The notes: a model not told the origin generated them from the sequence alone. Counted from the stretch's first letter, positions 35,626 through 45,491 are shown. The stretch: DNA of 64,000 bases from Rummeliibacillus pycnus_A (GCF_044359855.1 NZ_CP132291.1:1798001-1862000); one strand, 5' to 3'. Numbers and translations: made by a program.

Positions 35626-35772
35626 TCACAATCCTTAATATTCTTATACATCATACAGTTATATCTATTTCCTGTCACGGTTTACAAACCTATTTACTTT
35701 AATAGTAACGATTGAGTAGAAGGAAAGTTGCTAAATCCAAATCAACTTTACACTAAATTTACAATTAAATTA

Positions 35773-37746
35773 TTAAAGATATTTTTTAAACCAATTTACG
35801 ATTTGCTCTAATCGTTGTTGTCTTAAGTTTGGAATTCCTACTCTAGATAAGTTATGATCAGCATTTGGGAAACGCACAAATTGAGTTTCTTTCCCCATAG
35901 ATTTCAGCGTGATATATAACTGTTCAGCTTGTTCTATTGGACAACGGTCATCTTTTTCACCATGTAAAATGAGTAAAGGAGTTTCAATGTTCTTTACATA
36001 CTTCAACGGTGAATGTTTCCATAATGTCTCTACATCATTCATGTCTTTACCAATTTGCCACTCTGTAAAATAGTATCCAATATCAGACACACCAAAGAAA
36101 CTAATCCAGTTCGAAATAGAACGTTGTGTGACAGCTGCTTTGAACCGATTTGTATGCCCTACAATCCAGTTTGTCATAAAGCCACCATAACTACCGCCGG
36201 TAACGCCCAAACGTGATTCATCGATCCAATCATTTTGTTCAAGAACATAATCTAATCCTGCCATAATATCTTCATAATCACCGCCACCATAATCATTACG
36301 ACATGCGTCAACAAATTGTTGGCTATAACTATGACTACCACGCGGATTTACATACAATACGCCATATCCTTGTGCCGCTAATACCTGTAATTCATGGAAG
36401 AATGTATTGGCATACATTGTATGTGGTCCACCATGAATTTCAACAATCAATGGATATTTTTCACCTTCTACATAATTAGCAGGTTTCATCAACCAACCTT
36501 GAATTGTCCAACCATTATATCCTTCATAAGTAATCGGTTGTGGTTTGACAACGTTCACTTCTTCTAACCAAGCATCATTAAAACGTGTAATTTGATGTCT
36601 TTCTCCAAATGCAATATCATATTTAAATAATTCACCAGGGAAAACTGGATTACTTATAGCTAGTAAGGCTGTCTTTCCGTCTCTTGACACATCATAACCA
36701 TAGATATGTTCATCTTCAGGACTTGCAGGATAAATAGCACCTTCTAATGTAGCATAATATAAACGCACATCACCTGAAGTTGATAACTGGAAGTATAGAT
36801 CATTTGCTTCAGTCCAAACTAAACTTGGAGCTGCCACACCTTGTTGTAGATCTCCCACTGAATAATCACCTATTGGTAAATCTAGTGATTCAGTTAAATT
36901 CCAGTAGTATTGTTGATCCACATTGTAAATGTAAAGTGATGCTTGGCCAGCATTTCTATATGTAAAGTTACTACCTTGAAATGCAATATAACGACCATCT
37001 AAAGAAAAAGTAGCACCACCGAAATATCCTTCTTCATTAGCAATTACTATTTCTTTCTTTGTTTCGATATCAATTAAAATTATTGGTGAATGCCAATCAT
37101 TATCTTTATCTTCTGCACGATTAACACCTACTACAAGAAATCGACCATCATAAGAAATAGTTTGCAAACTATAATCATATGTATCTGTTATAAAACGTGA
37201 TACATGATTATCTACAAGGTTTACATTTCCAATTTGACTATAACTTTTTTGCGAAATCAAGCCAACGCCATTACTTTTATATTTCATACCCTCTACAACA
37301 TATGCTGTTGGAAACTCATCTTTTTTCTCTACTTTTTCATCTGTGAATTCCTTGCCCTCTTGAACATTTGCAGTGAACCAAACTTTTTCATTATTTGGAT
37401 CCCATAGATATGAATTTACACCATCCGTAAACTTGGTAATTTGTTTTGCCTCTCCTCCATTTTTTGAAAGAATAAATAGTTGTTTTTGCTTATTTCTTGT
37501 AGATAGAAATGCAATTGATTTTCCATCTGGTGACCAAGTAAGTGATGAAATTCGTTCTTCGCTGAATGTCCATTGAGTTACTTCATTTGAATCAACATCA
37601 ATATGAATCAAATAGGATAGGTATTTATTTTTTTCTTGATTCATAATTGTGCGAATAGCAATTGCTTCCTTACCATTTGGTGACAATACAGGTGATGATA
37701 CTGAAGTTAAATTGTATAAATCTTCTTTTTTAATCATTCTTTTCAT
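35773..37746 (-). CDS. yuxL: S9 family prolyl oligopeptidase-type peptidase (YuxL-like)
   Basis: 657 residues. The N-terminal half (about 1-390) is a WD40-like beta-propeller (repeats such as LTWSPDGKSIAFLS). The C-terminal alpha/beta-hydrolase has the nucleophile Ser519 in GGSYGGFM, then Asp in LHGEKDDRCP and His in FPNADHNLSR. It probably degrades short peptides or removes acylated N-terminal amino acids in the cytoplasm; no signal peptide is present. Length equals that of B. subtilis YuxL. It is divergent from an amino-acid permease, which could reflect shared peptide/amino-acid use (inference). Confidence 0.92.
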   Translation of the reverse strand: MKRMIKKEDLYNLTSVSSPVLSPNGKEAIAIRTIMNQEKNKYLSYLIHIDVDSNEVTQWTFSEERISSLTWSPDGKSIAFLSTRNKQKQLFILSKNGGEAKQITKFTDGVNSYLWDPNNEKVWFTANVQEGKEFTDEKVEKKDEFPTAYVVEGMKYKSNGVGLISQKSYSQIGNVNLVDNHVSRFITDTYDYSLQTISYDGRFLVVGVNRAEDKDNDWHSPIILIDIETKKEIVIANEEGYFGGATFSLDGRYIAFQGSNFTYRNAGQASLYIYNVDQQYYWNLTESLDLPIGDYSVGDLQQGVAAPSLVWTEANDLYFQLSTSGDVRLYYATLEGAIYPASPEDEHIYGYDVSRDGKTALLAISNPVFPGELFKYDIAFGERHQITRFNDAWLEEVNVVKPQPITYEGYNGWTIQGWLMKPANYVEGEKYPLIVEIHGGPHTMYANTFFHELQVLAAQGYGVLYVNPRGSHSYSQQFVDACRNDYGGGDYEDIMAGLDYVLEQNDWIDESRLGVTGGSYGGFMTNWIVGHTNRFKAAVTQRSISNWISFFGVSDIGYYFTEWQIGKDMNDVETLWKHSPLKYVKNIETPLLILHGEKDDRCPIEQAEQLYITLKSMGKETQFVRFPNADHNLSRVGIPNLRQQRLEQIVNWFKKYL

Positions 37747-37870
37747 TCCATTTACTCCCTTTCTATTATTTTACTGGATACTGTAATTTCACTATAACTC
37801 ATGCATATATATAACGTAAAATGTTATCATTTAAATATTAAACAATCATTCAGAATATTTCTTTCATTTA

Positions 37871-37910
37871 GTACCACATGTCCATTTTTATTATTTGGAT
37901 TTTGTGGTAC
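37871..37910. promoter_or_regulatory. Inverted repeat upstream of amino-acid permease
   Basis: GTACCACA (37871-37878) and TGTGGTAC (37903-37910), perfect 8-bp arms enclosing a second pair TCCA/TGGA. It lies 44 bp before the permease start and could be an operator or an RNA hairpin. Confidence 0.45.
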
Positions 37911-37953
37911 GATTATGAAGTTACAATTTTATAGCATCGAAGGAGTTTTATTT

Positions 37954-39303
37954 ATGAACAAAAAACCACAGCTCCAACGAGGTTTGGAGTCGCGACATAT
38001 CACGCTAATGTCGCTCGGTGCTGCCATAGGAGTCGGTTTATTTCTAGGTTCTGCAGGCGCTATTCAATTAGCTGGTCCTGCTATTTTAATCGCTTATGCC
38101 CTTGGTGGTATCGTAATTTTCATTATTATGCGTGCACTTGGTGAAATGGCGGTTGAAAATCCTGTCGCCGGATCCTTTAGTCGCTATGCCAAAGACTATT
38201 TAGGACCACTTGCGGGATTTATAACCGGATGGAACTATTGGTTTTTGTGGATTGTGACATGTATGGCTGAAATTACAGCAGTCGGAATATACATGCAATT
38301 ATGGTTTCCTGGTTCACCTAAATGGTTATGGGCACTCGCTGCACTTGTTATTATGACGATTGTCAACTTAATTGCAGTAAAAACATTTGGAGAATTTGAA
38401 TTTTGGTTTGCTTTCATTAAAATCTTTGCAATAATTGCAATGATTATCATTGGTTTAGGGATTATCCTATTTGGAATAGGTAATGATGGTGTAGCTGTTG
38501 GCTTTAGTAATTTATGGAGTCATAGCGGTTTTATGCCAAATGGTATTAAAGGAATATTCATGTCATTACCGATTGTTATGTTTGCATATCTAGGGGTCGA
38601 AATGATCGGGATTACTGCAGGTGAAGCAAAAAATCCTAAAAAAGTAATTCCTCATGCAATCGATACTGTGCTATGGAGAATTTTAATCTTCTATATTGGT
38701 GCATTAACGGTTATTATGTCCATTTATCCATGGAATGAAATCAGTCCCGACAATAGTCCATTTGTGTTAATGTTCAATCAAGTAGGATTACGTTATGCAG
38801 CAGGTATTATCAACTTTGTCGTTCTAACTGCCGCTCTATCAAGCTGTAATAGTGGTATTTTTAGTACAGGACGTATGTTATTTAACCTGGCTGAACAAAA
38901 TCAAGCACCTGCTATCTTTAAAAAGGTTGGACGAGGTGGAGTACCAACAGTAGCAATTCTAGCATCTACATTTGTACTTTTAATAGGTGTCGTATTAAAC
39001 TACTTTGTAGCAGAAAAAGTATTTACTTGGTTAACAAGCATCTCCACATTTGGTGCTATATGGACATGGATGATTATTTTATTTAGTCAATTCAAATTCC
39101 GTAAATCTTTATCTAAAACTCAAGTTTCTAAGCTTACTTATAAAGCATTTTGGTATCCATTTGGCTCATACTTCGCAATTGCTTTTCTACTTTTAGTAAT
39201 TGGGCTAATGGGAACTTTCCCAGATACACAAATTGCATTAATTGTTGGTCCAATTTGGATACTAGCGTTAGTCATTTTATATTTTGCAAAATATAAAAAA
39301 TGA
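37954..39303 (+). CDS. Amino acid permease, AAT branch of APC superfamily
   Basis: 449 residues with 12 predicted helices. The APC signature SLGAAIGVGLFLGSAGAI is at about 16-33, and YALGGIVIFIIMRALGEMA follows. Close to CycA/AlaP/RocC-type permeases that take up small or aromatic amino acids by proton symport, but the substrate cannot be fixed. The start ATG 37954 follows AAGGAG (37940-37945). The frame continues upstream to 37801 without a ribosome site. It is monocistronic and ended by a strong terminator. Confidence 0.92.
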   Translation: MNKKPQLQRGLESRHITLMSLGAAIGVGLFLGSAGAIQLAGPAILIAYALGGIVIFIIMRALGEMAVENPVAGSFSRYAKDYLGPLAGFITGWNYWFLWIVTCMAEITAVGIYMQLWFPGSPKWLWALAALVIMTIVNLIAVKTFGEFEFWFAFIKIFAIIAMIIIGLGIILFGIGNDGVAVGFSNLWSHSGFMPNGIKGIFMSLPIVMFAYLGVEMIGITAGEAKNPKKVIPHAIDTVLWRILIFYIGALTVIMSIYPWNEISPDNSPFVLMFNQVGLRYAAGIINFVVLTAALSSCNSGIFSTGRMLFNLAEQNQAPAIFKKVGRGGVPTVAILASTFVLLIGVVLNYFVAEKVFTWLTSISTFGAIWTWMIILFSQFKFRKSLSKTQVSKLTYKAFWYPFGSYFAIAFLLLVIGLMGTFPDTQIALIVGPIWILALVILYFAKYKK

Positions 39304-39304
39304 T

Positions 39305-39347
39305 AAAAAGTCTATTCACCTAATAAAAGGTGAATAGGCTTTTTTTG
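39305..39347 (+). terminator. Terminator after amino-acid permease
   Basis: AAAAAGTCTATTCACCT pairs with AGGTGAATAGGCTTTTT; a T7 run follows. Confidence 0.88.
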
Positions 39348-39352
39348 CATAC

Positions 39353-39393
39353 AAAAAAGGAGATGTTCAAAAATATATAGTGGACATCTCCTT
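39353..39393 (-). terminator. Terminator after lcfB
   Basis: AAGGAGATGT (39357-39366) and ACATCTCCTT (39384-39393), U6 on the minus strand. Confidence 0.85.
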
Positions 39394-39411
39394 GTTATTC
39401 TATAAAACTCT

Positions 39412-40968
39412 TTATACGCGAGAAAGAGCCTGGTCTTTCAAATTACGGCGCAAAATCTTACCAGTAGTATTCTTTGGTATTTCATCAAGTAATATAATTT
39501 CTTTTGGACATTTATATTTTACTAAGTGTTTTTTACAAAATTCATGCAAATTTTCTACAGTAATCGATTTATCTTTCAGTACAACGTATGCCAATACTTC
39601 CTCACCAAGGTTTGGATCAGGAATACCAACTACTGCTGCTTCAAGAACGCCTGGATTGGAATAAAATACTTCTTCAACTTCACGTGGATACACATTATAG
39701 CCGCCTACAATAATCATATCTTTTTTACGATCCACAATGAAGAAATAGCCTTCCTCATCCATTCGAGCTAAATCCCCTGTGTATAGCCACCCATCACGAA
39801 TTGTTACTGCCGTTTCTTCAGGCATTTTATAGTACCCCTTCATAACGTTAGGACCTTTTACTACAAGTTCCCCAACTTCACCTGCAGGTACCTCTTCTCC
39901 AAACTCGTTAAACACTTTGTTTTCCACGTTTACAATGTTCGTACCAATTGATCCTGCTTTTCTCCCACGGTCTAATGGATTGAAACAAGTAACCGGCGAA
40001 GCTTCTGATAGCCCATAACCTTCTGACACTTGAACTTTAAACTTCTCTTCAAAATTATGAAGTAATGCCACTGGCATAGAAGATCCTCCTGAAATAGCTA
40101 AACGCAATGATTTTAAATCATCAGGATCCCCTTCAGAAAATTGATACAAGAAATTGTACATTGTTGGAACACCTGCAAAAACAGTTGGTTGAAATTCTCT
40201 ACCAATTCTAAAAATTTCTTTTGGGCTAAAGCTTGGTACAATAATTAGTTGAGCTGAAGTTAACAATGGTGCATTTACAACCACTGTTAAAGCAAATACG
40301 TGAAATACAGGTAATGTTGTAATCACTCGATCATTCGCATTAAATTGTAGGTAATCAGAAATATCTCGCGCATTTGAATAAAGGTTCTTATGCGTTAACA
40401 TTGCACCTTTTGGATGGCCTGTGGTGCCTGATGTGTACAATATAATTGCTGTATCATCATCATCTATTTCGTCTGGTTTTACATTTGGTTCAGATTTTGC
40501 AAGCAATTGTGTAAACGAATATACTTTTTCTTTTACACTTTGTGGTAGCGCTTGCATTTTCTCAACTGTATCAGGTTTTGTTTCGCAAACAACATACGAG
40601 TGAACATCAGGAAATACCTGTACACATGCTTCTACTAATGGAAGTAAGGCATCTAAGGCAATCACTGCTTTAACATCACCATTACGTAAAATATATGTAA
40701 TTTCGTCTGGTGTATAAAGCGGGTTGACAGGTATAGCCGTTGCTCCAATTCGCATTGTTGCATATAAAGAAATGATAAAATGAGGAGTATTGCCCAATAA
40801 GAACGCCACATGATCCCCTTTTTCTACCCCTAATTCCTTTAATGCAGCTGCCAATCTAGAAACTGAATCTTCAAATTCTGCGTAAGTCGTATCTTTTCCC
40901 CCAAAATGATATGCAACTTTTTCTGCTTGTTCTGTAGATGTCTTATAAACCTCTGATACTAAATTCAT
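39412..40968 (-). CDS. lcfB: Long-chain fatty acid-CoA ligase
   Basis: 518 residues, ANL superfamily. The P-loop YTSGTTGHPKGAM is at 178-190, the A5-type EGYGLSEASPV near 318, the A7-type WLYTGDLA, and the catalytic lysine is Lys504 (TTGKILRR). It activates fatty acids with ATP and CoA for degradation or lipid use. It matches B. subtilis LcfB/YhfL in length and location near lplJ. It has its own promoter with a perfect inverted repeat just after the -10, which suggests fatty-acid-responsive repression. Confidence 0.93.
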   Translation of the reverse strand: MNLVSEVYKTSTEQAEKVAYHFGGKDTTYAEFEDSVSRLAAALKELGVEKGDHVAFLLGNTPHFIISLYATMRIGATAIPVNPLYTPDEITYILRNGDVKAVIALDALLPLVEACVQVFPDVHSYVVCETKPDTVEKMQALPQSVKEKVYSFTQLLAKSEPNVKPDEIDDDDTAIILYTSGTTGHPKGAMLTHKNLYSNARDISDYLQFNANDRVITTLPVFHVFALTVVVNAPLLTSAQLIIVPSFSPKEIFRIGREFQPTVFAGVPTMYNFLYQFSEGDPDDLKSLRLAISGGSSMPVALLHNFEEKFKVQVSEGYGLSEASPVTCFNPLDRGRKAGSIGTNIVNVENKVFNEFGEEVPAGEVGELVVKGPNVMKGYYKMPEETAVTIRDGWLYTGDLARMDEEGYFFIVDRKKDMIIVGGYNVYPREVEEVFYSNPGVLEAAVVGIPDPNLGEEVLAYVVLKDKSITVENLHEFCKKHLVKYKCPKEIILLDEIPKNTTGKILRRNLKDQALSRV

Positions 40969-40992
40969 CTCCTCATCCCCTTTTGTAAGAAT

Positions 40993-41014
40993 AAAATGAA
41001 TAGTGATTCATTTT
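40993..41014. promoter_or_regulatory. Candidate FadR-like operator of lcfB
   Basis: AAAATGAAT-AGTG-ATTCATTTT is a perfect 22-bp inverted repeat placed just downstream of the -10. B. subtilis FadR sites share TGAAT/ATTCA arms but with a different centre, so the assignment is tentative. Confidence 0.5.
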
Positions 41015-41026
41015 CCACCCAAATCT

Positions 41027-41055
41027 ATTATATAGAATTCAGAAAAATAAAACAA
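41027..41055 (-). promoter_or_regulatory. lcfB promoter
   Basis: TTGTTT (41050-41055), 17 bp, TATAAT (41027-41032) on the minus strand. Confidence 0.65.
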
Positions 41056-41083
41056 CAGACAGCCATTTTTAGCCATCTGTTGT
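41052..41083 (-). terminator. Terminator after Bce-type permease gene
   Basis: ACAACAGA and TCTGTTGT arms with an A-rich loop; the transcript ends UUUUAUUUUU. It overlaps the lcfB -35. Confidence 0.65.
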
Positions 41084-41090
41084 CTTTAAA

Positions 41091-43034
41091 TTATATTGCA
41101 CGAATATGAGATAAGTAACGCCAACGTATTAAATAGAAATAACATAGTTGTACACTTGTAATTGCTGCTAGTACGAGGAATGCTTCTTTTAGTATAGATA
41201 AATCTGCAATTCCTTTCCAGAATACTTGGAGCGCCATAAAAGCAAATGTACTATGGAACATCGCTAGCCCCCACGGCAAAAAGAACTGTGGTATTAACTG
41301 ACTATTGACAATCTTACGTAATTCTTTATCTGTTATCCCCATTCTACGTAATGCATCAAATTGCTTTTTATCTTCTTCAAGCCCTGTGTATAGTTTGAAA
41401 TATATGAAACTTCCTGAAGCAAGGAAAAAGACTGTCGCAGCCAATAGACCGATAAATAATAACAAAGCAAACGTCGAACGTAAGAATGAATAATCTAGTC
41501 CTGGATTTTCAAAGTAAAAAGGCAAATCATTTTCGTGGTTAGTCATATATGCTTCTGTCATAATTGCATCTAAATTTGTGCCAATATCTTTTGTTTCAGT
41601 CCATTGTGGTACATAGAATACAAATATGTGGTTGGTAGACTGCTTTGCATTCGCACCTACCATAGGCTCTTTGATCAAACGAAAATCCTCATCACTAACA
41701 ACAATAACGTTCGTACCAAGCTCTGTTGGTGAAAATAGTACCTTTGGATACACTTTATCGATATAGAGTGGCACATTATTTTCTTGTAAAATGGTTTCTA
41801 CTTTTTTATTTTGAAGTTCATTTATGGAATCCTCTGAATACGGTAAAAACATTGCTTCTCCCGGTTTTAAACGAACTACTGGATATCCAAAAACAAGTGC
41901 TAATCTGTTTATATCTGACTGCGTAATAATTTTAACAGGTTTTTTTGTGTTGGAAGAAGTTTGACGCTTGATATCAAATTTATTGAGATGATAACTAAGC
42001 CCTTTCTCCTGTAATTCATCTATTAATCCTGTGATATGTTCTTTTTCATAAGGATTGTTTAATTTACTTGAATAGACTAATCCTAATGGATTCAATTGGT
42101 GATATTGATGCGTAAATGTAGACATAGAGCTTAATGTACCGATGGCTAAAAAGGCTAATGTTGATACCATACAAGAGATAAAGAACATTCTTGCATTTTC
42201 TCGCATAATTGATGAAATCTTAGCCATTGAAACTATATGATATTTATTCCAATACCATTTTTTATGTTTTCGAATACGAGATATTATAAATGGTACGGAA
42301 TCTGTAAAAAACAGATATGTCCCTATTATTGCAAATGGAGGTGTCAAAGTTGCGAAAATAACAAGATATTCCTTTTGAATATTTGAAGCCATCACATACG
42401 CAGCAACTAAAAAGAGAAGACCTGTAATCCCTTTCCACGCAGAATACTTTGCAATTAGTTCATTTCGCCAATAACCACGCAATAAACTTACTAAATTAGT
42501 ATCCTTGATAAACATTACACTGATTAATGAAATAATGATAAATAGACTAGTAAAAGTGCCAATTGTCAATGCAAATGGCTTCCATGAAAAATAGAGAGGT
42601 AGACTATCAATTTGTAAAATTTCTCGTACAATCATAAAGAAAAACTTTGAAAATGCATATCCGAAAACGATTCCGACAACAATCGAAGTAAACCCTATAA
42701 TCATAGTTTCAAACAATATAAGCTTATTGAGTTGTCTTTTCTCCATACCTAAATGCAGTAATATACCAAATTCCTTCGAACGCGCTTCCAAAAAAGCTCG
42801 CATAGAATAAAACAAGAAAAACAATGTGAATAGGACAAGAATAACTTCTGCTAAAAACATTCCTTGAAAGGCAATCTCGCGTAAAAATTCATCCTCAACT
42901 TTTGGGTGAAACATCAACATAGAATAGATAAAAAACACCATAACAGATGACACACTTGATAAGAAAAAAGCCGCATAGACACGGGTATTTCTTATTACGT
43001 TACGGAAAGCGAACTGTCGAAAAGTCACCGACAT
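41091..43034 (-). CDS. Bce-type ABC transporter permease
   Basis: 647 residues, FtsX/BceB family: ten predicted helices with a large extracellular domain of about 210 residues between helices 7 and 8 (about 310-525), where peptide antibiotics are bound. Together with the ATPase it removes cell-wall-active peptides such as bacitracin or lantibiotics from their lipid targets, and it also acts as the sensor for the kinase. ATG 43034 follows GGGAGG and overlaps the ATPase gene by 35 bp. It is the last gene of the module. The antibiotic recognised cannot be deduced. Confidence 0.92.
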   Translation of the reverse strand: MSVTFRQFAFRNVIRNTRVYAAFFLSSVSSVMVFFIYSMLMFHPKVEDEFLREIAFQGMFLAEVILVLFTLFFLFYSMRAFLEARSKEFGILLHLGMEKRQLNKLILFETMIIGFTSIVVGIVFGYAFSKFFFMIVREILQIDSLPLYFSWKPFALTIGTFTSLFIIISLISVMFIKDTNLVSLLRGYWRNELIAKYSAWKGITGLLFLVAAYVMASNIQKEYLVIFATLTPPFAIIGTYLFFTDSVPFIISRIRKHKKWYWNKYHIVSMAKISSIMRENARMFFISCMVSTLAFLAIGTLSSMSTFTHQYHQLNPLGLVYSSKLNNPYEKEHITGLIDELQEKGLSYHLNKFDIKRQTSSNTKKPVKIITQSDINRLALVFGYPVVRLKPGEAMFLPYSEDSINELQNKKVETILQENNVPLYIDKVYPKVLFSPTELGTNVIVVSDEDFRLIKEPMVGANAKQSTNHIFVFYVPQWTETKDIGTNLDAIMTEAYMTNHENDLPFYFENPGLDYSFLRSTFALLLFIGLLAATVFFLASGSFIYFKLYTGLEEDKKQFDALRRMGITDKELRKIVNSQLIPQFFLPWGLAMFHSTFAFMALQVFWKGIADLSILKEAFLVLAAITSVQLCYFYLIRWRYLSHIRAI

Positions 43035-43773
43035 GACCTCCCAGTAAGCTCAACACATTTAAAATGGCTTGAAAAAATGTTTGGCGATGATTATCTTTAT
43101 AAATTTCATTAAAATATTCTCCGTCTTTTATAAACAACACACGATCACAATAACTAGCTGCAATCGGATCATGTGTTACCATTACAATCGTTGTGTTATC
43201 TTGCTTATTAATACGCCCTAGAAGTTCTAGCACATCTTTTGATGAATTAGAATCTAAATTTCCTGTTGGTTCATCTGCTAACAACAATGAGGGCTTATGA
43301 ATAATGGCACGTCCAATCGCTGTTTTTTGAGCTTGTCCACCAGAAATCTCATTTGGACGTTTATCAAGGATATTTTCGATACATAATTGCTTCGTAACGT
43401 CCTTTAACCGAGTTTGCATTGTTTCAAGGTCTTGGTCATCAAGCGTTAAGGGTAATACGATATTTTCTTCAACCGTTAACATTTGTAATAAATTGAAATC
43501 TTGAAAAACAAAGCCTAGTTGACGTCTTCTAAAATAAGCTAAGTCGTTTTTCTTTAAGTCATGAGGCTTTACATCATTTACGATAATCTCACCTGATGTT
43601 GGTGTATCAATAGTGGAAATCATATTAAGAAGTGTTGTTTTCCCACTTCCTGATGGCCCCATCACTGCTAGAAACTCACCTTTTTCTACTTCGAAGCTTA
43701 GTTGATTGACCGCACGATGCGTAACTTTTCCTTCGTATACTTTTGTTACATCTTGGATTTTCAAAATCGACAT
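43000..43773 (-). CDS. Bce-type ABC transporter ATP-binding protein
   Basis: 257 residues. Walker A GPSGSGKT is at 39-46, the Q-loop at FVFQDFN, the signature SGGQAQKTA at about 144-152, Walker B LLLADEPTG at 163-171, and H-loop MVTHD near 200. The signature has Ala and Lys where relatives usually have Gln and Arg (SGGQQQR). The C-terminal tail (about 235-257) is read over the permease start. It partners the permease encoded downstream. Confidence 0.93.
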   Translation of the reverse strand: MSILKIQDVTKVYEGKVTHRAVNQLSFEVEKGEFLAVMGPSGSGKTTLLNMISTIDTPTSGEIIVNDVKPHDLKKNDLAYFRRRQLGFVFQDFNLLQMLTVEENIVLPLTLDDQDLETMQTRLKDVTKQLCIENILDKRPNEISGGQAQKTAIGRAIIHKPSLLLADEPTGNLDSNSSKDVLELLGRINKQDNTTIVMVTHDPIAASYCDRVLFIKDGEYFNEIYKDNHRQTFFQAILNVLSLLGGHVGDFSTVRFP

Positions 43774-43793
43774 ATACGATTACCTCAATTCTT

Positions 43794-44783
43794 TTACGAA
43801 TGCTGGAAGTACACTAGAATCGATGTACCTCTACCTACTTCAGAGTCAATTTTCAATTGATGACCAAGCTTATCGCAAACCTCTTTTGCCAAATATAAGC
43901 CCATCCCAGTAGATTCGCCTGTTTTACGTCCATTTTCACCCGTAAAGAACGCTTTTGTAACACGTTTCAAATCGGATGGAGGAATCCCTATCCCCTCATC
44001 TCTAATAGTTAGAATAATTTGCGAATCCTTAATTGTCGCAGATAAATACAATTTCTTGCCATCTTCGAAAGTATATTTCACTGCATTGGTGATAAATTGA
44101 CCGATAATAAACTTTATCCATTTTGGATCGGTTGGTACGATACAATCCTCTGCGATATCAATATTAGGGTACACATGATTTGTGATAAATAATCGTTTAT
44201 TTTCATTCACTAATGAGCTAACCAATGGACGTAATGCTACTTGCTCAATTTTCATATCCTCTTCAAAAGTATCTAGACGCGCATTCATCAAAACGGTTTC
44301 AAGTCCATGCTTCAAACGGTCCACTTCTTCTTGAACACTGACCTTATCTAGCTCACCATCTTCTTGTAAAAGCAATTCCAAAACGCTAATCGGTGTTTTC
44401 ATCTGATGTACCCATTGATTCATAAATTGAAGATGGCGATTTTGCTGCGCATACAATGCTTGTGCTTCTAATTGATAAATTTTATAAAGTTCATGAATAT
44501 ATGTTTCTGTTGCAATATGTTCTGGGGTTTTCGCATTATGTTGTAATACATCTTCCATTTTTTTAGGCAGTTGAAGTACTTTTTTATAGAATGATTGTCG
44601 CATTATATAACGCGCACATAAAAAGGTTACTGTTAGTACGAGTGAAATAATAATGGAATATATGGCTGTATCCATATTGCGAAAGCCATCTAACCGATAT
44701 ATTAAGAGGATAAATAGTACGAGCAATATATCAAAGAATATATAGCCAAAATGATCTTTTACAAATAGTTTTATAGACTCCAT
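43794..44783 (-). CDS. Bce-type intramembrane-sensing histidine kinase
   Basis: 329 residues. Two helices (about 13-30 and 38-58) are joined by a very short loop, leaving no extracellular sensor; such kinases are told of peptide flux by the ABC permease. Phospho-acceptor His126 is in WVHQMKTPISV. The ATPase domain has NAVKY, RDEGIGIP and TGMGLYLAKEV. It follows the response regulator gene by 3 bp and precedes the ATPase gene by 20 bp. Confidence 0.93.
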   Translation of the reverse strand: MESIKLFVKDHFGYIFFDILLVLFILLIYRLDGFRNMDTAIYSIIISLVLTVTFLCARYIMRQSFYKKVLQLPKKMEDVLQHNAKTPEHIATETYIHELYKIYQLEAQALYAQQNRHLQFMNQWVHQMKTPISVLELLLQEDGELDKVSVQEEVDRLKHGLETVLMNARLDTFEEDMKIEQVALRPLVSSLVNENKRLFITNHVYPNIDIAEDCIVPTDPKWIKFIIGQFITNAVKYTFEDGKKLYLSATIKDSQIILTIRDEGIGIPPSDLKRVTKAFFTGENGRKTGESTGMGLYLAKEVCDKLGHQLKIDSEVGRGTSILVYFQHS

Positions 44784-44786
44784 TCG

Positions 44787-45491
44787 TTAATGCTCCTCTT
44801 CACATAGAACAAAGCGATATCCAGCACCACGTACCGTTTCAATAGTCGATTGAACATCATAATCCGAAAGCTTTTTGCGTACTCGCGTCATATTTACATT
44901 CAGTGTGTTTTCGTCTACAAAAGCTTGGTCATCCCATAATTCTTCCAATAGCTTCTCTCTTGATACAACTTTTGGAGCTTGTCCCATTAACAATTCCAAA
45001 ATAATACATTCTTTTTTCTGAAGAGGTATTTCCGCATTCTTCGTTTGTAATTCCATACGTTCTAAAAATAACTTTAGCTGGCCTTGCTTGATCGTTCTTT
45101 CTTCTTGCTTTGTTGCATATTCTCCATAGGACCTGCGTAAATGACTTTTGATTTTCGCTAAGACGATTTCATAGTTAAATGGCTTGGTGATAAAATCATC
45201 GCCACCATTTTCTAAAGCAAAAATTTGGTCCATCTCGCCTGATCTTGCTGAGATAAATATTATTGGGCAGGTCGTCAGCTGTCTTAGCTGGCGACACCAA
45301 TAATAACCATCAAATGAAGGCAAGTTAATATCAAGCAAAACAAGATGAGGATTGAACGCTTTAAAGTCATCAAGTATATTGTCAAAAGATTCAACTGCTA
45401 TTACATCATAGTGATACTTACGTAGCGTATCTGCTAATAATGTAGCAATTTTCAAATCATCTTCTACGATTAATATTCGATGTGTATTCAT
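44787..45491 (-). CDS. Bce-type OmpR-family response regulator
   Basis: 234 residues. Receiver domain with Asp54 (LVLLDINLP), acidic pair at 11-12 and Lys near 104 (FITKPF). Winged-helix DNA-binding domain at about 135-230 (NVNMTRVRKKL, RGAGYRFV). It should activate transcription of the ABC genes; no separate promoter before the ATPase gene was obvious, so the whole module may be one operon. The start follows GGAGGGG. Only 41 bp and a tiny hairpin (GTGC-ATTC-GCAC) separate it from lplJ. Confidence 0.93.
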   Translation of the reverse strand: MNTHRILIVEDDLKIATLLADTLRKYHYDVIAVESFDNILDDFKAFNPHLVLLDINLPSFDGYYWCRQLRQLTTCPIIFISARSGEMDQIFALENGGDDFITKPFNYEIVLAKIKSHLRRSYGEYATKQEERTIKQGQLKLFLERMELQTKNAEIPLQKKECIILELLMGQAPKVVSREKLLEELWDDQAFVDENTLNVNMTRVRKKLSDYDVQSTIETVRGAGYRFVLCEEEH

